Of a stretch of 64,000 nucleotides of DNA, positions 1 through 9,275 are shown in pieces. The notes beneath the pieces are model-generated. The model did not search any database, was not told the DNA's origin, and worked only from the letters and a program-made list of their open reading frames with translations. Where the stretch lies: positions 35,339 to 99,338 of the forward strand of contig JABDDT010000001.1 in NCBI GenBank assembly GCA_013287475.1, written 5' to 3'. The translations under genes and the position numbers were made by a program. Within the stretch, counting starts at the first letter, position 1, and each line of letters starts with the position of its first letter. The DNA comes from Bacteroidota bacterium. GTDB lineage: Bacteria; Bacteroidota; Bacteroidia; Chitinophagales; Chitinophagaceae.

Positions 1-1
1 A

Positions 2-316
2 CCACGGCACCTGGGCGTACGTGCCATTCTGGTCCGATCCTTTGCACGTATTCACGAAACCAATTTAAAAAAACAGGGGATGCTCGCTCTGACTTTTGCA
101 GATAAAGCAGACTATGATAAAATTTTGGAGGATGATGTAATTGATATTGACGGATTGACGGAATTCACTCCTGGCCACCCGCTGACCCTTGTTCTTCATC
201 ACCTGGAAGGTGAGCCGGAAGAAATTCTTGCGAATCATACTTATAATGAATCCCAGATTGAATGGTTTAAGGCTGGTGGTGCACTAAATGTAATCAGGGC
301 CGAATTTGCCAAATGA
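2..316 (+). CDS. acn: aconitate hydratase, C-terminal fragment (5' truncated by window edge)
   Basis: Frame 2 is open from the window edge: [41 protein letters not shown]..., typical aconitase C-terminal domain; the ORF track starts at an internal Met. Confidence 0.9.
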   Translation, partial: PRHLGVRAILVRSFARIHETNLKKQGMLALTFADKADYDKILEDDVIDIDGLTEFTPGHPLTLVLHHLEGEPEEILANHTYNESQIEWFKAGGALNVIRAEFAK

Positions 317-1812
317 TCAAGCCTAATGCCCTCGATTTAATTAAAAAGTCTCATTTCGGATCCGGACTGAAATCAATTGTCATTGCATGTATACTTCTCT
401 TCGGAATCCGATTCATTTTTATTGCCATCATGGGCATTATGCCTCAGGATGCCTATTATGATTTCTATGCCCAACATCTGGATCTTTCTTATTATGATCA
501 TCCCCCGTTAATAGGTTATCTTCTTCGGTTTTTCACCAGTCTTTTTGGAAAAAAAGTTTACGTTTTAAAACTGGCAGATACTTTTGTTACACTTCTGACG
601 ATTATCGCTTTTTACAATCTGGCAAGAAAATTTCTTAGTGAAAACAAAACCCAGATAGCAACGGCTCTCCTTCTTTCTACATTAATGATCAGCATACTCT
701 CCCTAGTATCTACTCCAGATGTTCCCCTGATGCTTTGCTGGACGATAAGTTTAAATTTTCTGCATGAGGCCATTTTTAAGAGAAAAAATATTTACTGGAT
801 TTGGGCAGGGATCTTTACCGGGCTCAGTTTTGATTCAAAATATACCGCCATTTTTCTTATCATCGGACTGATCGGATTTTTACTTATTTCAAATTCATTT
901 AGGAAACTGATTATTTCCAGATGGCTCTTCTTATATCTGACATGTTTCGCGATTACTATTCTACCTGTTGTTATTTGGAATGCACTCAACGGATTTGCTT
1001 CATTCAAATTTCAATCTGAAGGACGTGCTCAGGAAGGGTTTCATATTGATATTATGGGATTTGCCGGGGTAATCGGTCACCAGTCCGCCATTTTGCTCCC
1101 GCTTCTGTTTTTTTCACTAGTATATTTTATATTTCGTTTTTGCAGAAAATATGGAACCCGGTTTACCCGAATACCGGCTGATCAACTATTTCTTTTGTCC
1201 TTTTTTATACCACTATTTCTTGGGTTTTTTTTTATTTCATTTTTTTACTGGGTAAAATTAAACTGGATGATGCCGGCTTATATTACAGGAATTATTTGGG
1301 TATCCAGATTCTGGAATAAAAAATGGACCCGCTTTCAGTTGATTTCTTCTCTTGTTCTTCACCTCTTGCTGGCTGTTGAAATTATATTCTATGTGGTTCC
1401 AATCCGATCTGATGATACCTGGTATGGCTGGTCAGAATTTTCCAATAAAGTTGAAACTTTACGGAAAAAATACCGGGATGCATTCATCTTTTCATCTGAC
1501 GATTATAAAACTTCGGCCATTCTTAATTTCTATTTGAATGAAACAGTTTATTCAAGGAATATCGTTGGCGAAAGAGCTTTGCAATTTGATTTTGTCGGAA
1601 CAAATCTGAATACATTAAAAGGAAAGAACGCCATTTATATTGATTCTAATCCACGTTTCTCTGATCTGAAAAATGAGAACAAAGCAGTGCCAGTATCCTA
1701 TTATTCTTATTTCGACAGTATCCTTCCTCTGGATCCAATTTTGATTGAAAAAAATGGCAGAACTGAAAGAAAGTTTTCCGTTTTCCTCTGCATCAATTAT
1801 CATCCCAAATAG
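313..1812 (+). CDS. glycosyltransferase family 39 / ArnT-PMT-like integral membrane protein
   Basis: Multi-TM protein with N-terminal '[27 protein letters not shown]' motif; 4-nt ATGA overlap with upstream CDS. Confidence 0.8.
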   Translation: MIKPNALDLIKKSHFGSGLKSIVIACILLFGIRFIFIAIMGIMPQDAYYDFYAQHLDLSYYDHPPLIGYLLRFFTSLFGKKVYVLKLADTFVTLLTIIAFYNLARKFLSENKTQIATALLLSTLMISILSLVSTPDVPLMLCWTISLNFLHEAIFKRKNIYWIWAGIFTGLSFDSKYTAIFLIIGLIGFLLISNSFRKLIISRWLFLYLTCFAITILPVVIWNALNGFASFKFQSEGRAQEGFHIDIMGFAGVIGHQSAILLPLLFFSLVYFIFRFCRKYGTRFTRIPADQLFLLSFFIPLFLGFFFISFFYWVKLNWMMPAYITGIIWVSRFWNKKWTRFQLISSLVLHLLLAVEIIFYVVPIRSDDTWYGWSEFSNKVETLRKKYRDAFIFSSDDYKTSAILNFYLNETVYSRNIVGERALQFDFVGTNLNTLKGKNAIYIDSNPRFSDLKNENKAVPVSYYSYFDSILPLDPILIEKNGRTERKFSVFLCINYHPK

Positions 1813-1971
1813 TATTAGACAAAATACCCGACATATTGTTACAAAGGAAAGTTCAAGCACATTCAACCCGTTGAGTATGCCATAATCCGAAAACTTCTGA
1901 ATTAAAGCCCAAAAAGCTTCCTGCATCCCATATGGAATATTATATTCGTTTTCGGTATGAAAACGAATCCA

Positions 1972-3366
1972 ATGAAACACCTGGTTTATTTGCCTTTATT
2001 GATGATGTTCCTGTCTTGTTCTACTTCTAAAAAACTCACTACTTCCAAAGAAGAACAACAAACACTACCTGACCTGCCACTTTCAGAATTGGATATTCCG
2101 ATTAAAATAGCAGCTGCTCCGATATTTGCGAAAGCCGAGAATTTGGTTCCCTCAGAATTCACTTCTGAAGGATGGCCCGATTTTATGCATCCCTCCTGTG
2201 ACTTCCGTTATAAATATCGTTTTGTGAGAACAAGCCTTCAGATTTCCTGTGCCAATAATATAATTAATATTCGATTTGGAGGTAATTACCAGATTAGTGG
2301 CAGTAAATGCCTTTGCACGGCTGGTATTCCGGTAACCCCCTGGATTTCCGGTAATTGTGGATTTCTGCCCCAACCTCTTCGCAAAGTAAATATGTCTCTT
2401 AATACCAACTTACAATTTCTTCCGAACTATCAGCTCCATTCAACCACAACAGTTATCCAGATACAACCCGTTGATAAATGTTCCGTTTCAGTTTTTGCAA
2501 ATGATATCACACAGTTGGTAATGGATAGCATCCGTTCTTCACTACTAACTTTTTCAACAACAATGGATCAAAACATTGCAGGATTAAATTTTGAAAAATT
2601 TAAGATGCAGCTGAAAGACAGTAGTTATAGAAAGATTGTTATTGGCAAATATGGCTATTTTCTGTTAAACCCGACTTCAGTCCGCATCGGGCAGATAAAT
2701 TATGTAAAAGACAGCTTTTCAATTTCACTGGGCTTATCCTGCAGGCCTCAGTTCAGTTCTGATCCGGTGAATCATATTCCTGAACCAGTAACCCTGCCAG
2801 CATTAATACAAACAGACAACCGAAACGGGATTCGTCTTTACATGAACATGAATTATGATTATGATTTTCTAAATAATATCTTGCGGGATAGTCTCCATAA
2901 TAAAGTTTTTGAAATTAAAGGAAGAACGATTGTTATAAAAGATGCAACGGTACACGGTATTGGAAATCACCAGTTGGAACTTCAAATTGATTTTGCTGGA
3001 AGCAACCATGGAAGTATTTTCCTGCGGGGAACACCTGTACTTGATACTGCAAAACAAACATTGAGTATACCGGATATTCAATATTCTCTTGAAGGAGAAG
3101 ATTTGGCGTTGAAAATAGCAAGAAGTTTATTCAGAAATAAAATACGTAAATCCATACAGGGCAAATCTTATCTGGACATCGAAGCACTTTTAAATGCAAA
3201 TAAATCGATGATTGATCAGCTTTTAAACAGGGAATGGATGCAGGGAATTCATTCAGTTGGTGCTTTGAAAGAAGCTAAAATCATTGGTATGTTAGTGACT
3301 CCTCAAAACATTCAGTTTCAGGTTTTTATAGCGGGTGAACTAAAATTATTGGGTGGCAACCTTTAA
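1972..3366 (+). CDS. DUF4403 family lipoprotein
   Basis: Lipoprotein signal MKHLVYLPLLMMFLSCSTSKK; overall sequence resembles DUF4403; ORF track start at 1957, Met at 1972 more likely. Confidence 0.7.
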   Translation: MKHLVYLPLLMMFLSCSTSKKLTTSKEEQQTLPDLPLSELDIPIKIAAAPIFAKAENLVPSEFTSEGWPDFMHPSCDFRYKYRFVRTSLQISCANNIINIRFGGNYQISGSKCLCTAGIPVTPWISGNCGFLPQPLRKVNMSLNTNLQFLPNYQLHSTTTVIQIQPVDKCSVSVFANDITQLVMDSIRSSLLTFSTTMDQNIAGLNFEKFKMQLKDSSYRKIVIGKYGYFLLNPTSVRIGQINYVKDSFSISLGLSCRPQFSSDPVNHIPEPVTLPALIQTDNRNGIRLYMNMNYDYDFLNNILRDSLHNKVFEIKGRTIVIKDATVHGIGNHQLELQIDFAGSNHGSIFLRGTPVLDTAKQTLSIPDIQYSLEGEDLALKIARSLFRNKIRKSIQGKSYLDIEALLNANKSMIDQLLNREWMQGIHSVGALKEAKIIGMLVTPQNIQFQVFIAGELKLLGGNL

Positions 3367-3397
3367 CATAAGATTTACGTAATTTAATAAAGATGAA

Positions 3398-4033
3398 GTG
3401 GTTGCGCTATTAACTTCACCTTGGGAAAAGGCCTTAAAACCATTGATAAACGGTAACCATCAAATTAGCGCATTAATAGCTGGATGCAGGCAAAATGACC
3501 GGGCCAGTCAGAAGGAATTGTATGAATTCCTGAAGGGGTATGCCATGAAAATATGCTATCGTTATCAACATAATCAATACCAGGTAGAAGAAATTGTTAA
3601 TGAAGGGTTCACGAAATTTTTTAAAAATATTCATCAGTTTGACGAAAATCGTCACCTCGAAACTTCCATGGCCCTGAAAGGCTGGTTTAAGAGGATCCTG
3701 GTTAATACCTGCATTGATTATTACCGTAAAAATTCAGCTTATCTCCGTGGACAAATGCTTTCTGAAGAATCAGAAAAAATAGCAGATCATGGGGAAACCG
3801 GGATCGATAAACTGTCGTATAAAGAAATCATCGAAGCAATCCGTTTATTATCACCCGCCTACAGGACAGTTTTTAATCTATTTGTAATTGAAGGTATGTC
3901 GCACGAGGAAATTGGGAAACATTTAGGAATTTCTGTAGGTGCGTCCAAATCGAATTTATCAAAAGCGAGAGAAAATCTTAGAAAAATCTTGACAAAAAAA
4001 GCTGATGTGAAAACATATGTCGAACCTATCTGA
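3398..4033 (+). CDS. RNA polymerase ECF-type sigma factor
   Basis: Sigma70 region 2/4 features (ASQKELYEFLKGYAMKICYRY, MSHEEIGKHLGISVGASKSNLSKARENLRKIL); GTG start in track. Confidence 0.85.
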   Translation: MVALLTSPWEKALKPLINGNHQISALIAGCRQNDRASQKELYEFLKGYAMKICYRYQHNQYQVEEIVNEGFTKFFKNIHQFDENRHLETSMALKGWFKRILVNTCIDYYRKNSAYLRGQMLSEESEKIADHGETGIDKLSYKEIIEAIRLLSPAYRTVFNLFVIEGMSHEEIGKHLGISVGASKSNLSKARENLRKILTKKADVKTYVEPI

Positions 4034-5498
4034 TAAAGATATTGACAGGTTGAGTAGAGAAGCGGCGGATTTTTATGAACCCGATCATTCTTCTTTATCC
4101 TGGACTAAGCTCGAGCAGAAGCTTGTAGAGCAAATTCCTGAGCGACCGCCTGATGGTTTTCGCTTTGACCGAATCAATCCATATATGTGGGGATCGGCTA
4201 TCGTATTGATTACAGGGATCTCTTTTTTCGCAATTAAAAACATTTATTATAGCAAACATTCTACACGAACAAATCAGCCGATAGTCCAGGACGTCTCAAC
4301 TTCATTATCTGATATTAAACGTGCAAATACAAGCACGATTCATTTGGATAGTGTTTCAGCCATTCATATTACTAATGCATCTCACAAAAAAAATAAAAAT
4401 TTACCAGAACAGAAAAACGGATTAGCTGATGCAGGAGTGATTTCTGGTTCTGCAGTTGAAAATAATTCAGGTACTGGAAAGGATACTTATAAAACCGAAT
4501 CAGCAAACACTAAAAATCATAATCTTAATATTACCAGGTCCAAAATAAATCCGGAAGATAATTATTCAAAAACAAAACGCAGGAATTTTAAAGCATTAGC
4601 TTCATCCGGAGTAATTGTTTCCAATGGATCAGATCTGATAAATGCTTCAAAAGACAAACCGGCGAAAAATAAGAATACACCGGAAAGTTCGAGCACTTCA
4701 AGAATTTCATCTATATCCAACGGATCTGATGATAAAAGCAGCCCCGAAAGAGTCAGAAAACAACTCAGTTTACCCTCCGTCGTTTCTTCGACGACAGCCC
4801 TGGGTAATGTGACAGGGAACGATTCACTTTTGAACCAGCTCTCTCACACAAAGGCGCCTATACCATATAGAGCCCTTCGAATAAACCGTTCTCTAAATTT
4901 TGGTTTAACGTTCGGACCAGATTATACAGATGCAGGGGGAATTTCGAATGACCAGCTTGGAAATAATATCGGAATTACGATTGGTTATTACCTTACAAAT
5001 AAATTGTCAGTAAATTCCGGTATGATATATACTAATAAATTTTATTGGGCACCCGGAAACAGTACCGGGAGAACAACTAATGGAAGAATGGCAGCATCTC
5101 CTCCGCCTATTGAATATATAAACGGCTCAGCTAATATGTGGGAACTCCCGCTGACCCTTCGATATGATTTTGCAAAAAATGAAAAAACAAAATTTTTCGT
5201 GAATGCAGGTTTCTCTTCCTATTTCATGATGAAACAAACCTATATTTATTTCTTTCATAATGGTTTGAGACCACTGGCGTATAAAATAGAAAATGATGAA
5301 CAGGTAAATTACTGGTTTAAAGTAGCTAACTTTTCATTAGGCATGGAATCTGAAATTGGAAAAGGATTTTCATTTCAGGCAGAACCTTTCCTCAAACTTC
5401 CACTCAAAAACATGGGTATTGATAATCTGAAGCTTAATAGTTATGGATTCCTATTATCTTTCCGATATTCACCGATTTTAAACAGGACAAAAAAATAA
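4017..5498 (+). CDS. membrane-anchored protein with C-terminal outer-membrane beta-barrel-like domain
   Basis: One TM near N-terminus, Ser/Asn-rich linker, C-terminal beta-strand-rich porin-like region; overlaps sigma factor gene. Confidence 0.65.
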   Translation: MSNLSDKDIDRLSREAADFYEPDHSSLSWTKLEQKLVEQIPERPPDGFRFDRINPYMWGSAIVLITGISFFAIKNIYYSKHSTRTNQPIVQDVSTSLSDIKRANTSTIHLDSVSAIHITNASHKKNKNLPEQKNGLADAGVISGSAVENNSGTGKDTYKTESANTKNHNLNITRSKINPEDNYSKTKRRNFKALASSGVIVSNGSDLINASKDKPAKNKNTPESSSTSRISSISNGSDDKSSPERVRKQLSLPSVVSSTTALGNVTGNDSLLNQLSHTKAPIPYRALRINRSLNFGLTFGPDYTDAGGISNDQLGNNIGITIGYYLTNKLSVNSGMIYTNKFYWAPGNSTGRTTNGRMAASPPPIEYINGSANMWELPLTLRYDFAKNEKTKFFVNAGFSSYFMMKQTYIYFFHNGLRPLAYKIENDEQVNYWFKVANFSLGMESEIGKGFSFQAEPFLKLPLKNMGIDNLKLNSYGFLLSFRYSPILNRTKK

Positions 5499-5501
5499 TA
5501 A

Positions 5502-5897
5502 TTATTTAAAATCCTTAACCGGATCGAACCAGAGTGGCTTGCTATCATTCCAGGATCCATTATAATTAATAAAAATTTCCTCAGCTTTCTTAATATTACG
5601 AACGGTTTTTATCCGGATTACTGATTGTTCAAAATCCATTTCATATTCGGCATTTGAATGAAAATCGTGGTTGTAGATAGATAAATAACCCAACCCTAAA
5701 CAGCATTCCGTCTCAGTCTTACCCCATAAAAAAATATAATCGTGAAGGAGGGTCTGATCCAGGAGTTTTCTTTCTTCACTATTCATGATTATGACGGGTG
5801 AAATTTCAATTAGTTTTCCGGCATCGAGGTCTTCGTTCGTAAAAACACCCCTTCCGCGCCCAGGTGAATCAGTAATAAATAAACAAGATAAAATCAT
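5502..5897 (-). CDS. SET domain-containing protein
   Basis: GRGVFTNEDLDAGKLIEISP ... YNHDFHSNAEYE ... IKKAEEIFINYN SET-type motifs. Confidence 0.75.
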   Translation of the reverse strand: MILSCLFITDSPGRGRGVFTNEDLDAGKLIEISPVIIMNSEERKLLDQTLLHDYIFLWGKTETECCLGLGYLSIYNHDFHSNAEYEMDFEQSVIRIKTVRNIKKAEEIFINYNGSWNDSKPLWFDPVKDFK

Positions 5898-5978
5898 AAT
5901 GTAATATAAACTACCGGAATCCTATAAAGTGGGCCGTTTCAAACGCAATTTATCAAGGCTTCGCTGTAAATTTGACGA

Positions 5979-7385
5979 ATGACCGTCGAAATCGAAAATA
6001 CCCCGCTTAAATATCAATTTTTGGAGGCTCTCCAATCAAACGATCTGGAATCATTACACAAGTTTCTGGATAACCAGAATATTAGTGATGTGGCGGAACT
6101 TATTTATGAATTTCCGGAGCATGAAGGTGAAATACTTGGCAACCTGAGTATTCATCGGGCAATAAGCACATTTAAAATTTTGGATTTCGCTATACAGAAA
6201 CGCATTATCCAGGAACTCTCTCCATCAAAAACTGCTGAATTACTCAACGGGCTTCCAGCAGATGACCGCACTTCCTTTTTAGAAGACCTGCCTAACGAAG
6301 TGGTCAAAGAGCTTATAAAAATGCTTGATCCTGAAGAACGCAAGATTACCTTATCTCTTTTGGGTTATCCGGAAAGCAGTGTAGGAAGATTAATGACACC
6401 TGATTATATAGCAGTTCAAAAAGATTGGACTATACGACAGGTTATCCGACATATCCGCGATGTTGGCAAAGACAGTGAAACCATCGATGTCATTTATGTA
6501 GTGGACGAAAAGGGTATTTTCATTGATGATATTAAAATCCGTGAAATCATTCTTGCTGATCCGGATAAGAAAGTCGAGGATGTTATCGACAACAGGTTTA
6601 TTTATCTTAATGTAAATGATGATCAGGAGACTGCCAACCAGGCTTTTAAAATGAATAATCGAATGGCATTGCCGGTGCTTGATAACAACAAACTTCTGCT
6701 GGGCATTGTAACCATTGATGATGTATTGTGGGTTGCGACTGAAGAATTTACGGAGGACATTCAGAAAATTGGTGGAACAGAAGCACTTGATCATCCATAT
6801 CTTGAAACCCCATTTTTTCAGTTAATCAGAAAAAGAGTGGGCTGGCTGATTATACTTTTCTTAAGTGAAATGCTGACAGCGACAGCCATGGCTTATTATA
6901 ACGACGAGCTGGCTAAATGGATTATCCTGACCAATTTCATTCCGTTAATCATGTCAAGTGGCGGTAACAGTGGCTCGCAGGCATCTACCCTCATAATTCA
7001 GGCTATGGCTCTTGGAGAAGTGACCCTTAAAGACTGGTGGCGGGTTATGCGAAGGGAAATTCTTTCCGGTTTTATGCTGGGTGCAATACTTGGTCTTATC
7101 GGATTTATAAGGATTTTTGTATGGCACTTATTAATGATCCGCGGCGTTTTTAAAGATATATACGGATTTCACTGGGATGCAATCGGTCTCTCCGTTAGCT
7201 TTTCATTGGTCGGTGTAGTTCTTTGGGGCACACTTGCGGGCAGTATGTTACCGATTATATTAAAAAAACTAGGTGCCGATCCCGCCTCTTCATCAGCCCC
7301 CTTTGTGGCAACATTGGTGGACGTCACCGGTCTCATTATATACTTTACTGTGGCCTCAATATTTATGATGAATATTTTATTATAA
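5979..7385 (+). CDS. mgtE: magnesium transporter MgtE
   Basis: MgtE N domain, CBS pair, SGGNSGSQASTLIIQAMALGEV membrane signature. Confidence 0.95.
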   Translation: MTVEIENTPLKYQFLEALQSNDLESLHKFLDNQNISDVAELIYEFPEHEGEILGNLSIHRAISTFKILDFAIQKRIIQELSPSKTAELLNGLPADDRTSFLEDLPNEVVKELIKMLDPEERKITLSLLGYPESSVGRLMTPDYIAVQKDWTIRQVIRHIRDVGKDSETIDVIYVVDEKGIFIDDIKIREIILADPDKKVEDVIDNRFIYLNVNDDQETANQAFKMNNRMALPVLDNNKLLLGIVTIDDVLWVATEEFTEDIQKIGGTEALDHPYLETPFFQLIRKRVGWLIILFLSEMLTATAMAYYNDELAKWIILTNFIPLIMSSGGNSGSQASTLIIQAMALGEVTLKDWWRVMRREILSGFMLGAILGLIGFIRIFVWHLLMIRGVFKDIYGFHWDAIGLSVSFSLVGVVLWGTLAGSMLPIILKKLGADPASSSAPFVATLVDVTGLIIYFTVASIFMMNILL

Positions 7386-7434
7386 ACCCCGAACCGATAA
7401 AAGTGATTTTATAAAATAACTTTAAAAGGTCATT

Positions 7435-9270
7435 ATGTGTGGAATTGTAGCTTATATCGGTCCAAGAGAGGCATATCCGGTTATCATGAAGGGCCTGAAA
7501 AGACTCGAATACCGGGGTTATGACAGTGCCGGAGTTGCATTGTTGGAAAAAGATCTGAGGGTTTATAAAAAACAAGGACGCGTAGCCGCTTTGGAAGAAA
7601 GTATCATAGGTCAAGACTTACATGCACACACAGGCATCGGACATACACGTTGGGCCACCCATGGTGAACCCAGCGATCGAAATGCCCATCCCCATCTTTC
7701 AGCAAGCGGGAGACTGGCAATGATTCATAACGGTATTATTGAAAATTATACCCAGCTGAAAAAAGAACTCACAAAAAAGGGATATAGTTTTAAAAGCGAT
7801 ACGGACACCGAAGTACTACTTAATTTTATTGAAGACATTCAGGAAAATAATAACTGCAGTCTTGAAGAATCATTACGCATTGCACTTAAGAGGGTGACCG
7901 GCGCGTATGTAATCGTTCTGTTGGACCGCAATCACCCAGACACTATCATTGCAGCAAGGAAGGGAAGTCCGCTGGTAATAGGCATTGGCAAAGGAGAACA
8001 TTTTTTAGCTTCCGATGCATCTCCAATCATTGAATACACCAAAGAAGTAGTGTATGTAAATGACTACGAACTTGCAATAATAAAATGTGATGAACTGATA
8101 TTAAAAAATCTGGGAAATGAAAAGATTACACCATTTGTGCAGAAACTCGATCTCGAACTGACAGCTATTGAAAAAGGTGGATATGAACATTTCATGCTTA
8201 AAGAAATATTTGAACAGCCTGAAACGATTTTCGATTGCCTTCGGGGACGATTGGATGTAACAAAAGGAACCATCACAATGGCTGGTGTTCAAAATAATAT
8301 TGACAAACTGACCAACGCAAAAAGAATTATAATAGTAGCCTGCGGGACCAGTTGGCATGCAGGCCTTATAGCGGAATATATTATTGAGGAAATTTGCAGA
8401 ATACCTGTAGAAGTGGAATATGCTTCAGAGTTCAGGTACCGTAATCCCGTGATTAATCATGGGGATGTTATTTTTGCAATTTCACAAAGTGGTGAAACAG
8501 CTGATACCATTGTAGCCATTGAGAAAGCTAAGGAACAGGGTGCTTTTATTTTTGGTATTGTAAATGTAGTCGGCTCTTCTATTGCCCGCATTTCACATGC
8601 AGGCGCTTATACTCATGCAGGGCCGGAAATTGGAGTTGCCAGTACAAAAGCATTTACCGCACAGATGGTGGTCCTGATTATGATAGCATTGAAAATAGCA
8701 TATGAAAAACAAACCTTAACAGAAGACAGGTATATTCAACTGCTTACTGAACTTCAGGCTATTCCTGAGAAAGTAAAAGAATTATTAAGGACATCCGAAC
8801 ATATCCGTAATCTGGCATTGAAATATAAAAATGTCAAAGATGCATTATACCTGGGCCGTGGTAATAATTTCCCTGTTGCATTGGAAGGAGCTCTCAAATT
8901 AAAAGAGATTTCATATATCCATGCCGAGGGTTATCCCGCTGCTGAAATGAAACATGGACCGATTGCACTGGTAGATGAGAATCTGCCTGTGATTTTTTCA
9001 GCACCAAAGAGCTTTTATCATGAAAAACTCGTCAGTAATATCCAGGAAATTAAAGCCAGGAAAGGAAAGGTTCTTGCAGTCATTAGTGAAGGGGACGAAG
9101 TAATTGAAAAAATGGCTGATGATATAATGACTGTACCTTTAGCCGATGAGTTGATTTCTCCCCTTCTTTCAGTGATTCCTTTGCAGCTATTTGCATGCTA
9201 CCTGGGAATGGCAAAAGGATATGACGTTGATAAACCTCGTAACCTGGCCAAAAGCGTAACCGTAGAATAA
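7435..9270 (+). CDS. glmS: glutamine--fructose-6-phosphate aminotransferase (isomerizing)
   Basis: MCGIVAYIG N-terminus, two SIS domains, C-terminal DKPRNLAKSVTVE. Confidence 0.98.
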   Translation: MCGIVAYIGPREAYPVIMKGLKRLEYRGYDSAGVALLEKDLRVYKKQGRVAALEESIIGQDLHAHTGIGHTRWATHGEPSDRNAHPHLSASGRLAMIHNGIIENYTQLKKELTKKGYSFKSDTDTEVLLNFIEDIQENNNCSLEESLRIALKRVTGAYVIVLLDRNHPDTIIAARKGSPLVIGIGKGEHFLASDASPIIEYTKEVVYVNDYELAIIKCDELILKNLGNEKITPFVQKLDLELTAIEKGGYEHFMLKEIFEQPETIFDCLRGRLDVTKGTITMAGVQNNIDKLTNAKRIIIVACGTSWHAGLIAEYIIEEICRIPVEVEYASEFRYRNPVINHGDVIFAISQSGETADTIVAIEKAKEQGAFIFGIVNVVGSSIARISHAGAYTHAGPEIGVASTKAFTAQMVVLIMIALKIAYEKQTLTEDRYIQLLTELQAIPEKVKELLRTSEHIRNLALKYKNVKDALYLGRGNNFPVALEGALKLKEISYIHAEGYPAAEMKHGPIALVDENLPVIFSAPKSFYHEKLVSNIQEIKARKGKVLAVISEGDEVIEKMADDIMTVPLADELISPLLSVIPLQLFACYLGMAKGYDVDKPRNLAKSVTVE

Positions 9271-9275
9271 ATTTC

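Noticed and set aside
1615-1980. 121-aa minus-strand ORF with a hydrophobic segment
   Set aside because: More than half is antisense to the GT39 gene and it runs through the DUF4403 start region; no recognised family. Low-probability gene.
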